This document shows positions 7,394 to 15,631 of a DNA stretch of 64,000 bases, piece after piece. The notes under the pieces were generated by a model, which was given only the letters and a program-made list of their open reading frames with translations, was not told where the DNA came from and ran no database searches. This DNA is from Synechococcus sp. CS-1332 (lineage in GTDB: Bacteria; Cyanobacteriota; Cyanobacteriia; PCC-6307; Cyanobiaceae). Position numbers and translations under genes: made by a program. Position 1 is the first letter of the stretch, and the number at the start of each line of letters is the position of its first letter. The DNA lies in contig NZ_JAHLYP010000038.1 of the NCBI RefSeq assembly GCF_025127995.1, positions 124,001 through 188,000 of the forward strand. Direction: 5' to 3'.

Positions 7394-9751
7394 GTGACCC
7401 TGTCCGCCGCCCGTCCAGCCACGTCCGCCGAGGCGGTGATGTCCTCCGCAGGCGACGGGACCCTCACGCCGGCGGCTGATTTTCCGCTGACCGCCCCAGC
7501 GGCCTATCCAGTCTTCTACCGCACGTACAGCCGCAAGACCCCAAGTGGTGGTAGGGAGAGCTGGCATGAGGTGGCTGAGCGCAACCTCGAAGGGCTGCGG
7601 GTGCTGGGTTCCCTCTCCATGGACGAGGTGGAGCTGATCCGGCGCATGCAGCGCCACCAGATGGCCCTCCCTTCTGGCCGCTGGTTGTGGATCGGGGGCA
7701 CCGAGTGGATCGAGCAAGCCGAGAACTTCTCCGGTGCCTACAACTGCACCTCCACCAACCTGGTGGATTGGGAAGCCTTCGCCTTGATGATGGATCTGGC
7801 GATGATGGGCTGTGGCACCGGCGCCATCATCGAGCCCCATCTGATCAGCCGGCTGCCGAAGGTGCGCAACACCCTCGTCATCGATGCCGTCACAGACATC
7901 GGCGTCACCCCGATCGGATCCCGCCAGCAGCAGACCACCCACCAGATCGAGGGTCAGCAGGTCAGCGTGCGGGTGGGTGACACCCGATCCGGCTGGGTGG
8001 AGAGCTACAGGCTGCTGCTCAACCTCTGCAGCGATGAGCGTTTCGACGGCCCCGTCCACGTGTCGGTGGATCTTTCTGACGTGCGGCCCGTGGGCGAAAC
8101 TCTCAAGGGTTTCGGCGGCATGGCCAACCCCGTGAAGCTGCGGGATCTCTACGGCCGCGTCGCCCAGATCCTCAACAAGGCCAAGGGCCGTCAGCTGACT
8201 TCAGTGGAGTGCTGCCTGCTGATCGATGAGGCGGCGGTGACGATCGTGGCCGGCAACATTCGCCGTAGCGCCGGCATGCGCCAGTTCTGCGCCGACGATA
8301 ATTCCGCCCTCGGTGCCAAGGAGAATCTGTGGCAACAGGATGCCCAGGGCCATTGGCGCATCGATCCCGAGCGCGATGCCCTGCGCATGGCCAATCACAC
8401 GCGGGTGTTCCATGGGCGCCCCAGCCGTGAGGTGGTGTTGGAGGCCGTCAACAAGCAATTCCAGTCGGGTGAGGGAGCCATCCAGTTCGCCCCCGAGGCG
8501 ATTGCCCGCTCCAACGCCGACCTGCTCACCACTCCCCAGCTGCGCACCGAATTCATCGGCATCTACTGCGACCAGGGCAAGGAAGAGGCTGGACGCTGGT
8601 TGCAGCTTCACCATCCGGAGATCGGTGAGGCTGAGCTGGACCATCGTCTCGGCCGCTACGGACTCAATCCCTGCGGTGAGATCCTCGGTGCCGATTTCCA
8701 CTGCAACCTGGCCGAGATCCACCTCAACCGGATCGATCCCCACGATCACCAGGCCCAGGCGGACGCCTTCAAGGCCGGAGGACTGGCGGTGGCCTGCCTC
8801 CTGAACCACCGTTTTGAGGTCGAGCGCTACCGCCAGAGCCGCGCCTGGGATCCGATCGTGGGTGTCAGCTTCACGGGCCTGTTCGATTTCTTCGTGCACG
8901 CCTTCGGCACCCCCTGGCTGCGGTGGTGGGAAGCCGGACGCCCCGACACGGAAGAGGGTCGCTCCTTCCGGGCCGAGGAAGAGGCCTACCTCACGCGCTG
9001 GAAGCAAAGCGTCCATGATGCGGTGTGGGACTACTGCGATCGCCACGGCATGCGTCGTCCCAACCGCTGCACCACAGTTCAACCGGCCGGTACCAAGAGC
9101 CTGCTCACTGGAGCCAGCCCCGGTTGGCATCCCCCCAAGGCCCAGAGGTTCATCCGTCGCATCACCTTCCGCAAGAACGACCCGGTGGCCCTGGCCTGCA
9201 TGGACTATGGCTACGCCATCGTTCCCTCCCAGTCGGACAAGGATGAGCAGGGACGTCTGCTGAATGATCCCTTTGATCCGCGCTGCACCGAGTGGCTCGT
9301 CGAGATCCCCACCGAGGTCAGTTGGGCCAACCTGCCGGGAGCCGATCAGGTGGAGATCAACAACTTCTCCGCCCTGGCCCAGTTCGATTTCTACATGCAG
9401 GTGCAACGCCACTTCACCACCCACAACACCTCAGCGACCGTCGAGTTCCGTGAGCATGAAATCGGTGCCCTAGCCACCGCGATCCATCAAGCTATCGAGA
9501 ATGGTGAGGGATACATCTCAGCCGCTCTTCTTGCCCGGTTTGATGCCAATGCCACCTTCCCCAGATTGCCCTTTGAGCCGATTGATCAGGCCACCTATCA
9601 TCAGATGGTTGGTGAGGTTGAGCAGCGTCGCCAGTGCGGTGACTTCTTCCTTGCTTTGCAGAAGTATGACCGCGGCGAGCTGATCGAAGCCGGTCCCGCT
9701 GGCTGCGACTCTGATAAGTGTCTGCTGCCTCTGGCCAAGCCCGAGAACTGA
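7394..9751 (+). CDS. nrdJ: B12-dependent class II ribonucleotide reductase
   Basis: NrdJ reduces ribonucleotides to deoxyribonucleotides with adenosylcobalamin as radical source and works without oxygen. The 785-residue protein matches the monomeric class II type. Key cysteines are present: Cys118 (in AYNCTS), Cys427 in the radical loop NPCGEI, Cys437 ten residues later, and the C-terminal thiol shuttle Cys771/Cys776 (GCDSDKC). These correspond to the five cysteines of the Lactobacillus leichmannii enzyme. I chose the GTG at 7394, which places Cys118 next to the family position; the ATG at 7439 is an alternative. It is convergent with the sia operon, with a hairpin between them. Confidence 0.95.
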   Translation: MTLSAARPATSAEAVMSSAGDGTLTPAADFPLTAPAAYPVFYRTYSRKTPSGGRESWHEVAERNLEGLRVLGSLSMDEVELIRRMQRHQMALPSGRWLWIGGTEWIEQAENFSGAYNCTSTNLVDWEAFALMMDLAMMGCGTGAIIEPHLISRLPKVRNTLVIDAVTDIGVTPIGSRQQQTTHQIEGQQVSVRVGDTRSGWVESYRLLLNLCSDERFDGPVHVSVDLSDVRPVGETLKGFGGMANPVKLRDLYGRVAQILNKAKGRQLTSVECCLLIDEAAVTIVAGNIRRSAGMRQFCADDNSALGAKENLWQQDAQGHWRIDPERDALRMANHTRVFHGRPSREVVLEAVNKQFQSGEGAIQFAPEAIARSNADLLTTPQLRTEFIGIYCDQGKEEAGRWLQLHHPEIGEAELDHRLGRYGLNPCGEILGADFHCNLAEIHLNRIDPHDHQAQADAFKAGGLAVACLLNHRFEVERYRQSRAWDPIVGVSFTGLFDFFVHAFGTPWLRWWEAGRPDTEEGRSFRAEEEAYLTRWKQSVHDAVWDYCDRHGMRRPNRCTTVQPAGTKSLLTGASPGWHPPKAQRFIRRITFRKNDPVALACMDYGYAIVPSQSDKDEQGRLLNDPFDPRCTEWLVEIPTEVSWANLPGADQVEINNFSALAQFDFYMQVQRHFTTHNTSATVEFREHEIGALATAIHQAIENGEGYISAALLARFDANATFPRLPFEPIDQATYHQMVGEVEQRRQCGDFFLALQKYDRGELIEAGPAGCDSDKCLLPLAKPEN

Positions 9752-9793
9752 ACGATCTGGATGGTTTCAGATCACTCTCTTCATCGCTTTGCG

Positions 9794-9817
9794 CTCCCCT
9801 CAGGAAGCCTGGGGGAG
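9794..9817. terminator. Hairpin between convergent nrdJ and siaD
   Basis: CTCCCC-T-CAGG (9794-9804) pairs with CCTG-GGGGAG (9808-9817): ten base pairs with one bulged T and a 3-nt loop. It lies in the 85-bp gap between two convergent genes, so it may terminate both. No U-run is present. Confidence 0.5.
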
Positions 9818-9836
9818 ATTGAAGGGGGAAGAGAAG

Positions 9837-10694
9837 TTACTCAACACCAGAAACTAGGGCGCTGATCTCCCGATGGGTGAGGGGATCGTCTGGGTCAATC
9901 ACCATCAACCTGTCACGGCCTGCATTTTTGGCCATGAGCAGGGCTTTGTCGGCACGCCGGAACGTGGCATCGTAGTTCTCATCTGGCTTGTGCTCTGTCA
10001 AACCTAGGCTGGCCGTCAGACTCAACTCCATGTCGTCGATGGACACTCGCATGCTGCGAATGTTTGCCAACATTCGCTTGGCCACAATTTCAGCTGTGGA
10101 GAGATCGGCATCAATCAGTAAGGCCATGAATTCTTCCCCACCCCATCGGGCAATGATGTCGTAGTGACGCAGGCTGCTGGAGAGGGCCTTGACGAAATCA
10201 ACCAGCATCATATCGCCGGTAGCATGCCCATAGTCGTCGTTGATCAGTTTGAAGTGATCCACATCAAGAATGATCATCGAATAGGTAGAGCCATGCCTGG
10301 AGGCTCTTTGGTCTTCTTCGAGGCACCGTTCCGCCATAAAGCGGCGGTTTGATATCCCCGTCAGAGAATCATGGGTAGAGGCCTCAAAGAGCGAAAGATT
10401 CGACTCTTTTAATGAGGCCTGATACAAATCGGAGATCCGCACAACTCGCTTGATCTGGCGCAACTGCTTCTCGTAGCGATTCGTCAGACTGCGGTTGCTT
10501 TCGAGCACATGCGATTGGTAAAGATCAGAGATGTCAGCGACTCTCTCCAAACGTTCAACCTGATCTTCAATGCGGTTCCACAAGCGAGCTAGCAGATGAC
10601 GCACCGGGTCATCATCATACCGACTGTCTGCCAGAATCGCCATGACTTCCTGCTCTAACTGATTATCGGATTTGGGGCAGGACGGGTCAGCCAT
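9837..10694 (-). CDS. siaD: Diguanylate cyclase SiaD
   Basis: Makes c-di-GMP from two GTP. The 285-residue protein has a helical N-terminal stalk (1-105) and a GGDEF domain with active-site GGEEF (185-189). An inhibitory I-site RHYD (176-179) lies exactly five residues upstream, so product inhibition is likely. No membrane span is present. The stalk holds a duplicated motif, ISDLYQ at 55-60 and again at 87-92. In Pseudomonas aeruginosa the SiaD stalk is bound and activated by unphosphorylated SiaC; the same gene order here supports that role. The ATG follows the siaC stop by one base, so the genes are cotranscribed. AT-rich compared with nrdJ. Confidence 0.9.
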   Translation of the reverse strand: MADPSCPKSDNQLEQEVMAILADSRYDDDPVRHLLARLWNRIEDQVERLERVADISDLYQSHVLESNRSLTNRYEKQLRQIKRVVRISDLYQASLKESNLSLFEASTHDSLTGISNRRFMAERCLEEDQRASRHGSTYSMIILDVDHFKLINDDYGHATGDMMLVDFVKALSSSLRHYDIIARWGGEEFMALLIDADLSTAEIVAKRMLANIRSMRVSIDDMELSLTASLGLTEHKPDENYDATFRRADKALLMAKNAGRDRLMVIDPDDPLTHREISALVSGVE

Positions 10695-10695
10695 G

Positions 10696-11091
10696 TTAGG
10701 CGTTGATCGAGAGGATCAAGAATGGGAAAGTGTAATCTTCCTTGAACTCCGCGCCGAGTTCGGCTGAACGAGGATTCCTATCATCGAACATCCACTGCAC
10801 CAACACTTCCTTGCCACTCTCAAAGGCAGACTGCAACAAGTCGAAAATATCTATCATGAAACGAATGCTGCTCGTATTGAGGTAGTTCAAATGCAACTCC
10901 AGTGTCAGGGAATGTTCGGCACTGTTGAGGTAGCTGTCAATCCATTGAATCAGCTGGTCGTAGAGTTCGAACGAATTCTCCGGATAGGACTCGCCACTCA
11001 TAACCACAACACCCGCCTTCCAATCCGCCCGGATCGAGGGACTTGATTGGGAGCCGGGTACGGAGAGATTGAGTTCTTCGCTGCTACTCAT
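10696..11091 (-). CDS. siaC: SiaC-type regulatory phosphoprotein (DUF1987)
   Basis: A 131-residue protein of the DUF1987/SiaC family. In Pseudomonas SiaC is phosphorylated on a threonine by SiaB and dephosphorylated by SiaA; the unphosphorylated form activates the cyclase SiaD. The conserved segment LNYLNTSSIR is present, with Thr73 in NTSS as the probable phosphosite. The fold should be a STAS-like alpha/beta domain. The ATG at 11091 lies four bases after the siaB stop; the open frame upstream overlaps siaB in another frame and is not coding. Identification rests on the motif, the length and the neighbouring siaA, siaB and siaD. Confidence 0.9.
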   Translation of the reverse strand: MSSSEELNLSVPGSQSSPSIRADWKAGVVVMSGESYPENSFELYDQLIQWIDSYLNSAEHSLTLELHLNYLNTSSIRFMIDIFDLLQSAFESGKEVLVQWMFDDRNPRSAELGAEFKEDYTFPFLILSINA

Positions 11092-11095
11092 GGGA

Positions 11096-11644
11096 TCAGA
11101 TGATGGCCCGAAGGCTAAAGAAGGCACGACCGTGCTCAAGGGGATCAAGGGAGGCCTCCATGGGTTGGCTTGAGCGTCTGGCGATCTCGATGAGACCCAG
11201 ACCTGCTCCCTGCCCGGGGGTCTGGGCGTGGGGCTGGCGCAACTGCTTTTTGTAGAGCTGCTTGAGCTGGGCCTTGTCACAGTCCGCGAGGTCGTGGATC
11301 CGTTCCAGTAGGGCCTGACCGTCCCCCATTTCTACGAGGTTACCTGCACACACAGCGTAATGGCCAGCCTCAGCTGCCGCTATGACGACGGTGGCTGAGG
11401 ATTCGGAATCGCTCAAGCCATGACTTGTTGCATAATTCTTGATATTCTGACTCATTTCGATATAGACACTGAACACATCCATGACCTCCAGTTCGGGAGC
11501 GTGATTGGATTCAATGTGTTCTTTCAAAGCTGATCCTATCTCCCCGATCACGGTGGTGGAGATCGGCCCGTTGAAGCAAATGAGGATCTGATGATTGCTG
11601 AAAAACTCTCTCAGCGAGATCAGGCTGGTGGTGCTGATGGTCAT
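11096..11644 (-). CDS. siaB: SiaB-type protein kinase (DUF6272)
   Basis: A 182-residue protein with a GHKL/histidine-kinase-like ATPase fold: an N-box-like EMSQNIKNYA (63-72) and the glycine-rich lid motif GQGAGLGL (144-151). SiaB of Pseudomonas is a threonine kinase of SiaC, not a histidine kinase. Switch-type anti-sigma kinases use the same fold. The ATG at 11644 gives MTISTTSLISLREFF, which matches where family members begin, and leaves 88 nt after siaA. The upstream open frame overlapping siaA is discounted. It lies in the operon siaA-siaB-siaC-siaD on the minus strand. Confidence 0.88.
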   Translation of the reverse strand: MTISTTSLISLREFFSNHQILICFNGPISTTVIGEIGSALKEHIESNHAPELEVMDVFSVYIEMSQNIKNYATSHGLSDSESSATVVIAAAEAGHYAVCAGNLVEMGDGQALLERIHDLADCDKAQLKQLYKKQLRQPHAQTPGQGAGLGLIEIARRSSQPMEASLDPLEHGRAFFSLRAII

Positions 11645-11732
11645 CGCATCGTGTCCGAAGCGCACATTGGACTTGTCTTGATCAGAGGAGAGCTGGGGCT
11701 GCTGTTGTTCAGCGGGGACATCAAGGAACTCC

Positions 11733-12938
11733 CTAGGAGAAGCGGAAGGATAAGATCGTGATGTCGTCCCGCTGCGGGTACCGTCCGCGGAACTGTTCCA
11801 GGGCATCGGCGAGGGCTTGACGCTGCTGCTCCAAGGGCTGCCGGGCCAACTGGATCAGCCATTGCTTGAATTTCTGGGTACCCAGCGAGAAACCGTCTTC
11901 GCCGCCCGATTGATCCAGCAATCCATCGGTGGTCAGGTAGTACGTACAGTCAGGCTGCAACGGTACGTCGTGGTCCGTGTAGGCACCAACGCGCTGATCA
12001 CAGATCGCCCGGTGGTCTCCCCTGAGCATGTGCATGGTGTGCCCATCACTCCAATAGAGACTGATCTTTGCACCAGAGAATCTAAGCGTTCTGGCTTCAA
12101 AGTCAAGGCGCACAAGCCCAATGTCCATGCTGGTCGCGATGGACTTGCTCATCCTGGCCCCATGCAGCAGCGTTCGCATGGCGGTATCGGTGCAGCTCAG
12201 AATGGCGGCAGGGGAGGTGATGCCCACCTCCATGATGGAGCGATCAATCCCTGCCCTCGCCAGCATGGTCATCATCGCCCCTGACACCCCATGCCCGGCG
12301 CAGTCGGCCACGCCTGCAAGGCAATGACCACCTTCGGAGTGGAAGATGTAGTAGTCACCTCCAACTGTGTCTCGGGGCAGCCAGAGGATGAAGTAATTGT
12401 TTCCAAACGTTTCCTGGAGCTGGCGATCCGGCAGGATTGATCGCTGCAGCAGGCCGGCGTAGTTGATGGAGGCCTCGATCTGCCGATTGGCTTCCGACAA
12501 TTGCTGATTGCTGGCTTCCCCAGCAACCAGTGCCTGCCGCATCTTGACGAGCACGACGTTGAAGGCCTGAGCCAGTTTCGAGATTTCGTCGTTGCTTCGG
12601 ATCGTCAGCAGGCTGGTCATGTCATCACTCTCGATCTCACTGGCTTCGCGGACAAGGCGAGCGATCGGAAGGATGATTCGCCTGGTGATGATCTGGTACG
12701 AAATGATCGCCAGGATGACCAGCAGCAGCGTGAGAATCAATGAGACATAGATCTCGGCAGAATGGACGCCGGGAACCATCAGCAGCTGGACGGCCGCGAT
12801 AACCAGGTACAGAAGAACGAGCCCATTGACAATCGCGATGAGCGTGAAGACCTGCTGGATGGAGGCCACCGTGCGTCTGGATGAGGAGGGATGACTCATC
12901 CCCTTGTTGTTGGTCTCACCGTTGGAATTAGGCTCCAT
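11733..12938 (-). CDS. siaA: SiaA-type membrane PP2C phosphatase with HAMP
   Basis: Dephosphorylates SiaC to switch on c-di-GMP synthesis. The protein of about 401 residues has two membrane helices (about 28-52 and 62-84), a HAMP linker (85-138), a short helical stretch and a PPM/SpoIIE phosphatase domain (about 175-400). Metal-binding and core motifs are visible: DTVGGDYY, ADCAGHGVSGAMMTML, TDGLLDQ and RDDIT. The Pseudomonas protein (about 660 residues) has a large periplasmic sensor; here the loop between the helices is only about ten residues, so the input signal must differ. ATGs at 12968, 12938 and 12899 are all possible starts. First gene of the operon, divergent from cax. Confidence 0.88.
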   Translation of the reverse strand: MEPNSNGETNNKGMSHPSSSRRTVASIQQVFTLIAIVNGLVLLYLVIAAVQLLMVPGVHSAEIYVSLILTLLLVILAIISYQIITRRIILPIARLVREASEIESDDMTSLLTIRSNDEISKLAQAFNVVLVKMRQALVAGEASNQQLSEANRQIEASINYAGLLQRSILPDRQLQETFGNNYFILWLPRDTVGGDYYIFHSEGGHCLAGVADCAGHGVSGAMMTMLARAGIDRSIMEVGITSPAAILSCTDTAMRTLLHGARMSKSIATSMDIGLVRLDFEARTLRFSGAKISLYWSDGHTMHMLRGDHRAICDQRVGAYTDHDVPLQPDCTYYLTTDGLLDQSGGEDGFSLGTQKFKQWLIQLARQPLEQQRQALADALEQFRGRYPQRDDITILSFRFS

Positions 12939-13193
12939 GGCGTCAGGCCCCAGGGCTGGGATTTTCATCGCCGGAGGCTTCTTTGAGCCCAAGGCGGCCT
13001 GCAGGGTGTCGGGCAATCAGGAGAATGCTGCTCAAGACATTCTGGGCAGAAAGTCCCTGATGCGCAGTCAACAGCACGACGGTGCATGGCGTAAGGCCTG
13101 ACCAATCTCGTCGAGATCGCGTTGATGGCTGGCTGGGCCATGGACTCACTGGTCACCTGTCGGTCACAATGGGGCTGATCAATCCTCCGCTCC

Positions 13194-14309
13194 ATGCCTG
13201 CTCGCCTGCGCATCGCCATCGGCCTGCTGGCGATGCTGCCGGTCGCCGCTGCCGCTGACCGGTTCCATTGGGGGGATGGATTCGTCTTCATTGCCTCCAT
13301 CCTGTCGATCATTCCACTGGCGATCCTGCTGAGCACCGCCACCGAGGAGCTGTCCCTCACTCTCGGCCCCTCCATCGGGGCCCTGCTCAATGCCCTCTTC
13401 GGCAACGCCACCGAACTGATCATTGCCCTGGCGGCCCTGCGGGCCGGCCTGGTGGACATCGTCAAGGCCAGCATCACGGGCACGGTCATGGCCAACCTGT
13501 TGCTGGCCCTTGGCCTCTCGATGCTGGTGGGGGGCATCGGCCGCAGTGAGCAGCGTTTCCAGCCGGTGGTGGCCCGGGTCAACGGTTCGGCCATGACCCT
13601 GGCCGTGCTCGCGATCCTGATCCCGAGCCTGCGGGGGATGGTGGGCGGCGATGCGGGCGGGTTGGACGCGGGCGCCGCGGAGTCCTTCTCCCTGTTCGTG
13701 GCCTGGGTGTTGCTGGCCGTCTACGGCCTGACCCTGCTGTTTTCCCTGGGGACCCACCGCACCCTCTATGCCGTGGCAGAAGCGGACCTGCTCGTGGAGG
13801 GAGAGGATCCGGGCCACGACGGTGAAAGCGGCCATCGGCCGCCGTTGCTGCCCTGGGTGGCTGTGCTGCTGGCAGCCACCGTGGGCCTGGCCTATGCCTC
13901 CGAGCTGTTCGTGGGCGTCGTGGAGACCGTCACCGAGTCCCTGGGCCTCTCCGCGCTGTTCACTGGTGTGGTGCTGCTCCCCCTGCTGGGCGGCGCTGCC
14001 GAATACCTCACCGCGGTGAGCATGGCGCGCAAGGACAAGATGGATCTCGCGGTCTCGGTGGCCATGGGCTCCACCCTGCTGGTGGGGCTGCTGGTGGTGC
14101 CGGTACTGCTGCTGGTGGCCCCCCTGCTCGGCCACCCCCTCGATCTCAGCTTCAACGTCTACGAGGTCGTGGCGGTGGCCACGGCCGTGCTGGTGAGCAA
14201 TCTGGTCAGCCTCGACGGCCGCTCCGACTGGCTCGAAGGTGTGCTCCTGCTGGCGGCCTACGCCATCCTCGCGGCCGGGTTCTTCTTCCAGAGCAGCTCC
14301 CTGTCATGA
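13194..14309 (+). CDS. cax: Ca2+/H+ antiporter (CaCA family)
   Basis: Inner-membrane exchanger exporting calcium in return for protons. The 371-residue protein has about eleven hydrophobic segments in two homologous halves, each with a characteristic alpha-repeat: GNATEL (70-75) and GGAAE (266-270); these hold the acidic cation ligands. A short acidic loop (about 200-220, EGEDPGHDGE) separates the halves, as in other Cax proteins. The ATG at 13194 opens directly into the first segment. The stop overlaps the start of the next gene (ATGA), implying coupled translation. Length and motifs are typical; the ion is inferred from the family. Confidence 0.92.
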   Translation: MPARLRIAIGLLAMLPVAAAADRFHWGDGFVFIASILSIIPLAILLSTATEELSLTLGPSIGALLNALFGNATELIIALAALRAGLVDIVKASITGTVMANLLLALGLSMLVGGIGRSEQRFQPVVARVNGSAMTLAVLAILIPSLRGMVGGDAGGLDAGAAESFSLFVAWVLLAVYGLTLLFSLGTHRTLYAVAEADLLVEGEDPGHDGESGHRPPLLPWVAVLLAATVGLAYASELFVGVVETVTESLGLSALFTGVVLLPLLGGAAEYLTAVSMARKDKMDLAVSVAMGSTLLVGLLVVPVLLLVAPLLGHPLDLSFNVYEVVAVATAVLVSNLVSLDGRSDWLEGVLLLAAYAILAAGFFFQSSSLS

Positions 14310-15484
14310 GCCCGAAGCCGGACGATCGCTCCCTTGCCGCTGCTTCCCCGCCCGTTGCGCTGCGGGCCGGTGGCGCCTGGACGCGCTTGCGCCATGGGGC
14401 CGGTCTGCAGCTGCTGCTCACACTCTTGATCCTGCTGGCAGCCCTGCTGCTGGGACTGGCCTGGCTGGCCCTGCTTGCCGCCCTGCTGACCGTGGCTCTG
14501 GCCCTGCGCCAGCTTCTGCCACCGCTCTGGCAGCTTCTGGTCCGCCACCTCGAAGACCCCCCCACGGTCCGGCTGGTGGCAACCCTGGCACTGGTCCTGG
14601 CCCTGCTCTCGATTCCCCTGGCCCTCGGCTGGCTAGACCCACTGCTGGCGATCTACCGCAACGGGGACTGGGAGGCGATCGGTGCCTTCGGCGAGGGGGT
14701 GATCGGGGCCGTTGGCTCGATCCTGGTGGCCCTGGTGGCCCTGATGATCGCCTGGCGCCAGGTGATGGTGGATCAGCGGCTCACCACCCAGCAGAACCGC
14801 ATCACCCAGGCCCAGACGATCGACAGCTTCATCCATGGCATCTCGGAGCTGATCAGCGACGAGGAGGGCCTGCTGGAGGACTGGCCCCTTGAGCGCATGC
14901 TGGCGGAGGGACGCCTGGCGGCGGTTTTGAGCAGCATCGATGGCGACGGCAAGGCCAGGATCCTGCGCTTTCTCTCCCACGCCAGGCTGCTCACCCCCCT
15001 GCGCCGCGACCAGCGCCTGGGGCGCGCCATCCTCGATGGCGAGGGCAGCTACGAGGAGGACCGACCGAGGGGGGTTCCCGTGATCCGCCTGCAGAGCATG
15101 CTCAGGGGTGCCGATCTCGCCGGCACCGACCTGCGCGCCATCGACTTCAATGGCGCCGATCTCTCCGGCGCCGACCTCTCCGGTGCCGATCTAGCCGAAG
15201 CCAACATGGCCGCTGTGAATCTCGCCGGTGCCAACCTCCAGGGCGCCTGCCTCCAGGCGACGCGTTTCTTTTACGGAGAGGCGCTGGCGGCTTCCCCGCA
15301 CCAGGCCCAGCAGTCGCCGGATCACATCGGTGGCGCAGGCACCGGGGCCTTGGTGGAGAACGTCAATCTCTCCGGTGTGCGGCAGCTGGATCCCGACAAC
15401 CGCGCCTACCTGGCCGCCTGGTGCGGTGTCCGCTCCCGCCAGACCCTGCCCGGAGGCGTCAAGGGGCTCCCCAACCGGCTGTAA
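14306..15484 (+). CDS. Membrane-anchored pentapeptide-repeat protein
   Basis: A 392-residue protein of unknown function. The N-terminal half holds three or four hydrophobic helices (about 33-72, 88-110 and 128-152), followed by a charged helical region. Residues about 266-318 carry some ten pentapeptide repeats of the A(D/N)LxG type, forming a right-handed quadrilateral beta-helix that faces the cytoplasm or lumen. The tail contains a Gly/Ala-rich insert and single cysteine. Its start overlaps the stop of the Ca2+/H+ antiporter, so the two may act together, perhaps in transporter regulation; that is inference from coupling only. Confidence 0.82.
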   Translation: MSPKPDDRSLAAASPPVALRAGGAWTRLRHGAGLQLLLTLLILLAALLLGLAWLALLAALLTVALALRQLLPPLWQLLVRHLEDPPTVRLVATLALVLALLSIPLALGWLDPLLAIYRNGDWEAIGAFGEGVIGAVGSILVALVALMIAWRQVMVDQRLTTQQNRITQAQTIDSFIHGISELISDEEGLLEDWPLERMLAEGRLAAVLSSIDGDGKARILRFLSHARLLTPLRRDQRLGRAILDGEGSYEEDRPRGVPVIRLQSMLRGADLAGTDLRAIDFNGADLSGADLSGADLAEANMAAVNLAGANLQGACLQATRFFYGEALAASPHQAQQSPDHIGGAGTGALVENVNLSGVRQLDPDNRAYLAAWCGVRSRQTLPGGVKGLPNRL

Positions 15485-15502
15485 GGTCGGGCCGTCCAGC
15501 CT

Positions 15503-15587
15503 GGAGGGGTGGTCGAGTGGTTGATGGCTCCGGTCTTGAAAACCGGCGAATCGCAAGATTCCGTGGGTTCGAATCCCACCCCCTCCG
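15503..15587 (+). tRNA. trnS: tRNA-Ser (anticodon UGA)
   Basis: An 85-nt class II tRNA. Acceptor arm GGAGGGG (15503-15509) pairs with CCCCTCC (15580-15586), with discriminator G. The anticodon stem CCGGT/ACCGG encloses loop CTTGAAA, giving anticodon TGA. A long variable arm follows, and the T-loop GGTTCGAATCC is intact. CCA is not encoded. It is read with the codon group UCN, mainly UCA. Confidence 0.97.
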
Positions 15588-15631
15588 TCTTTCTCTCCAC
15601 CACCGGCACTGGCCCCAGCGCCTTAAGCGCC

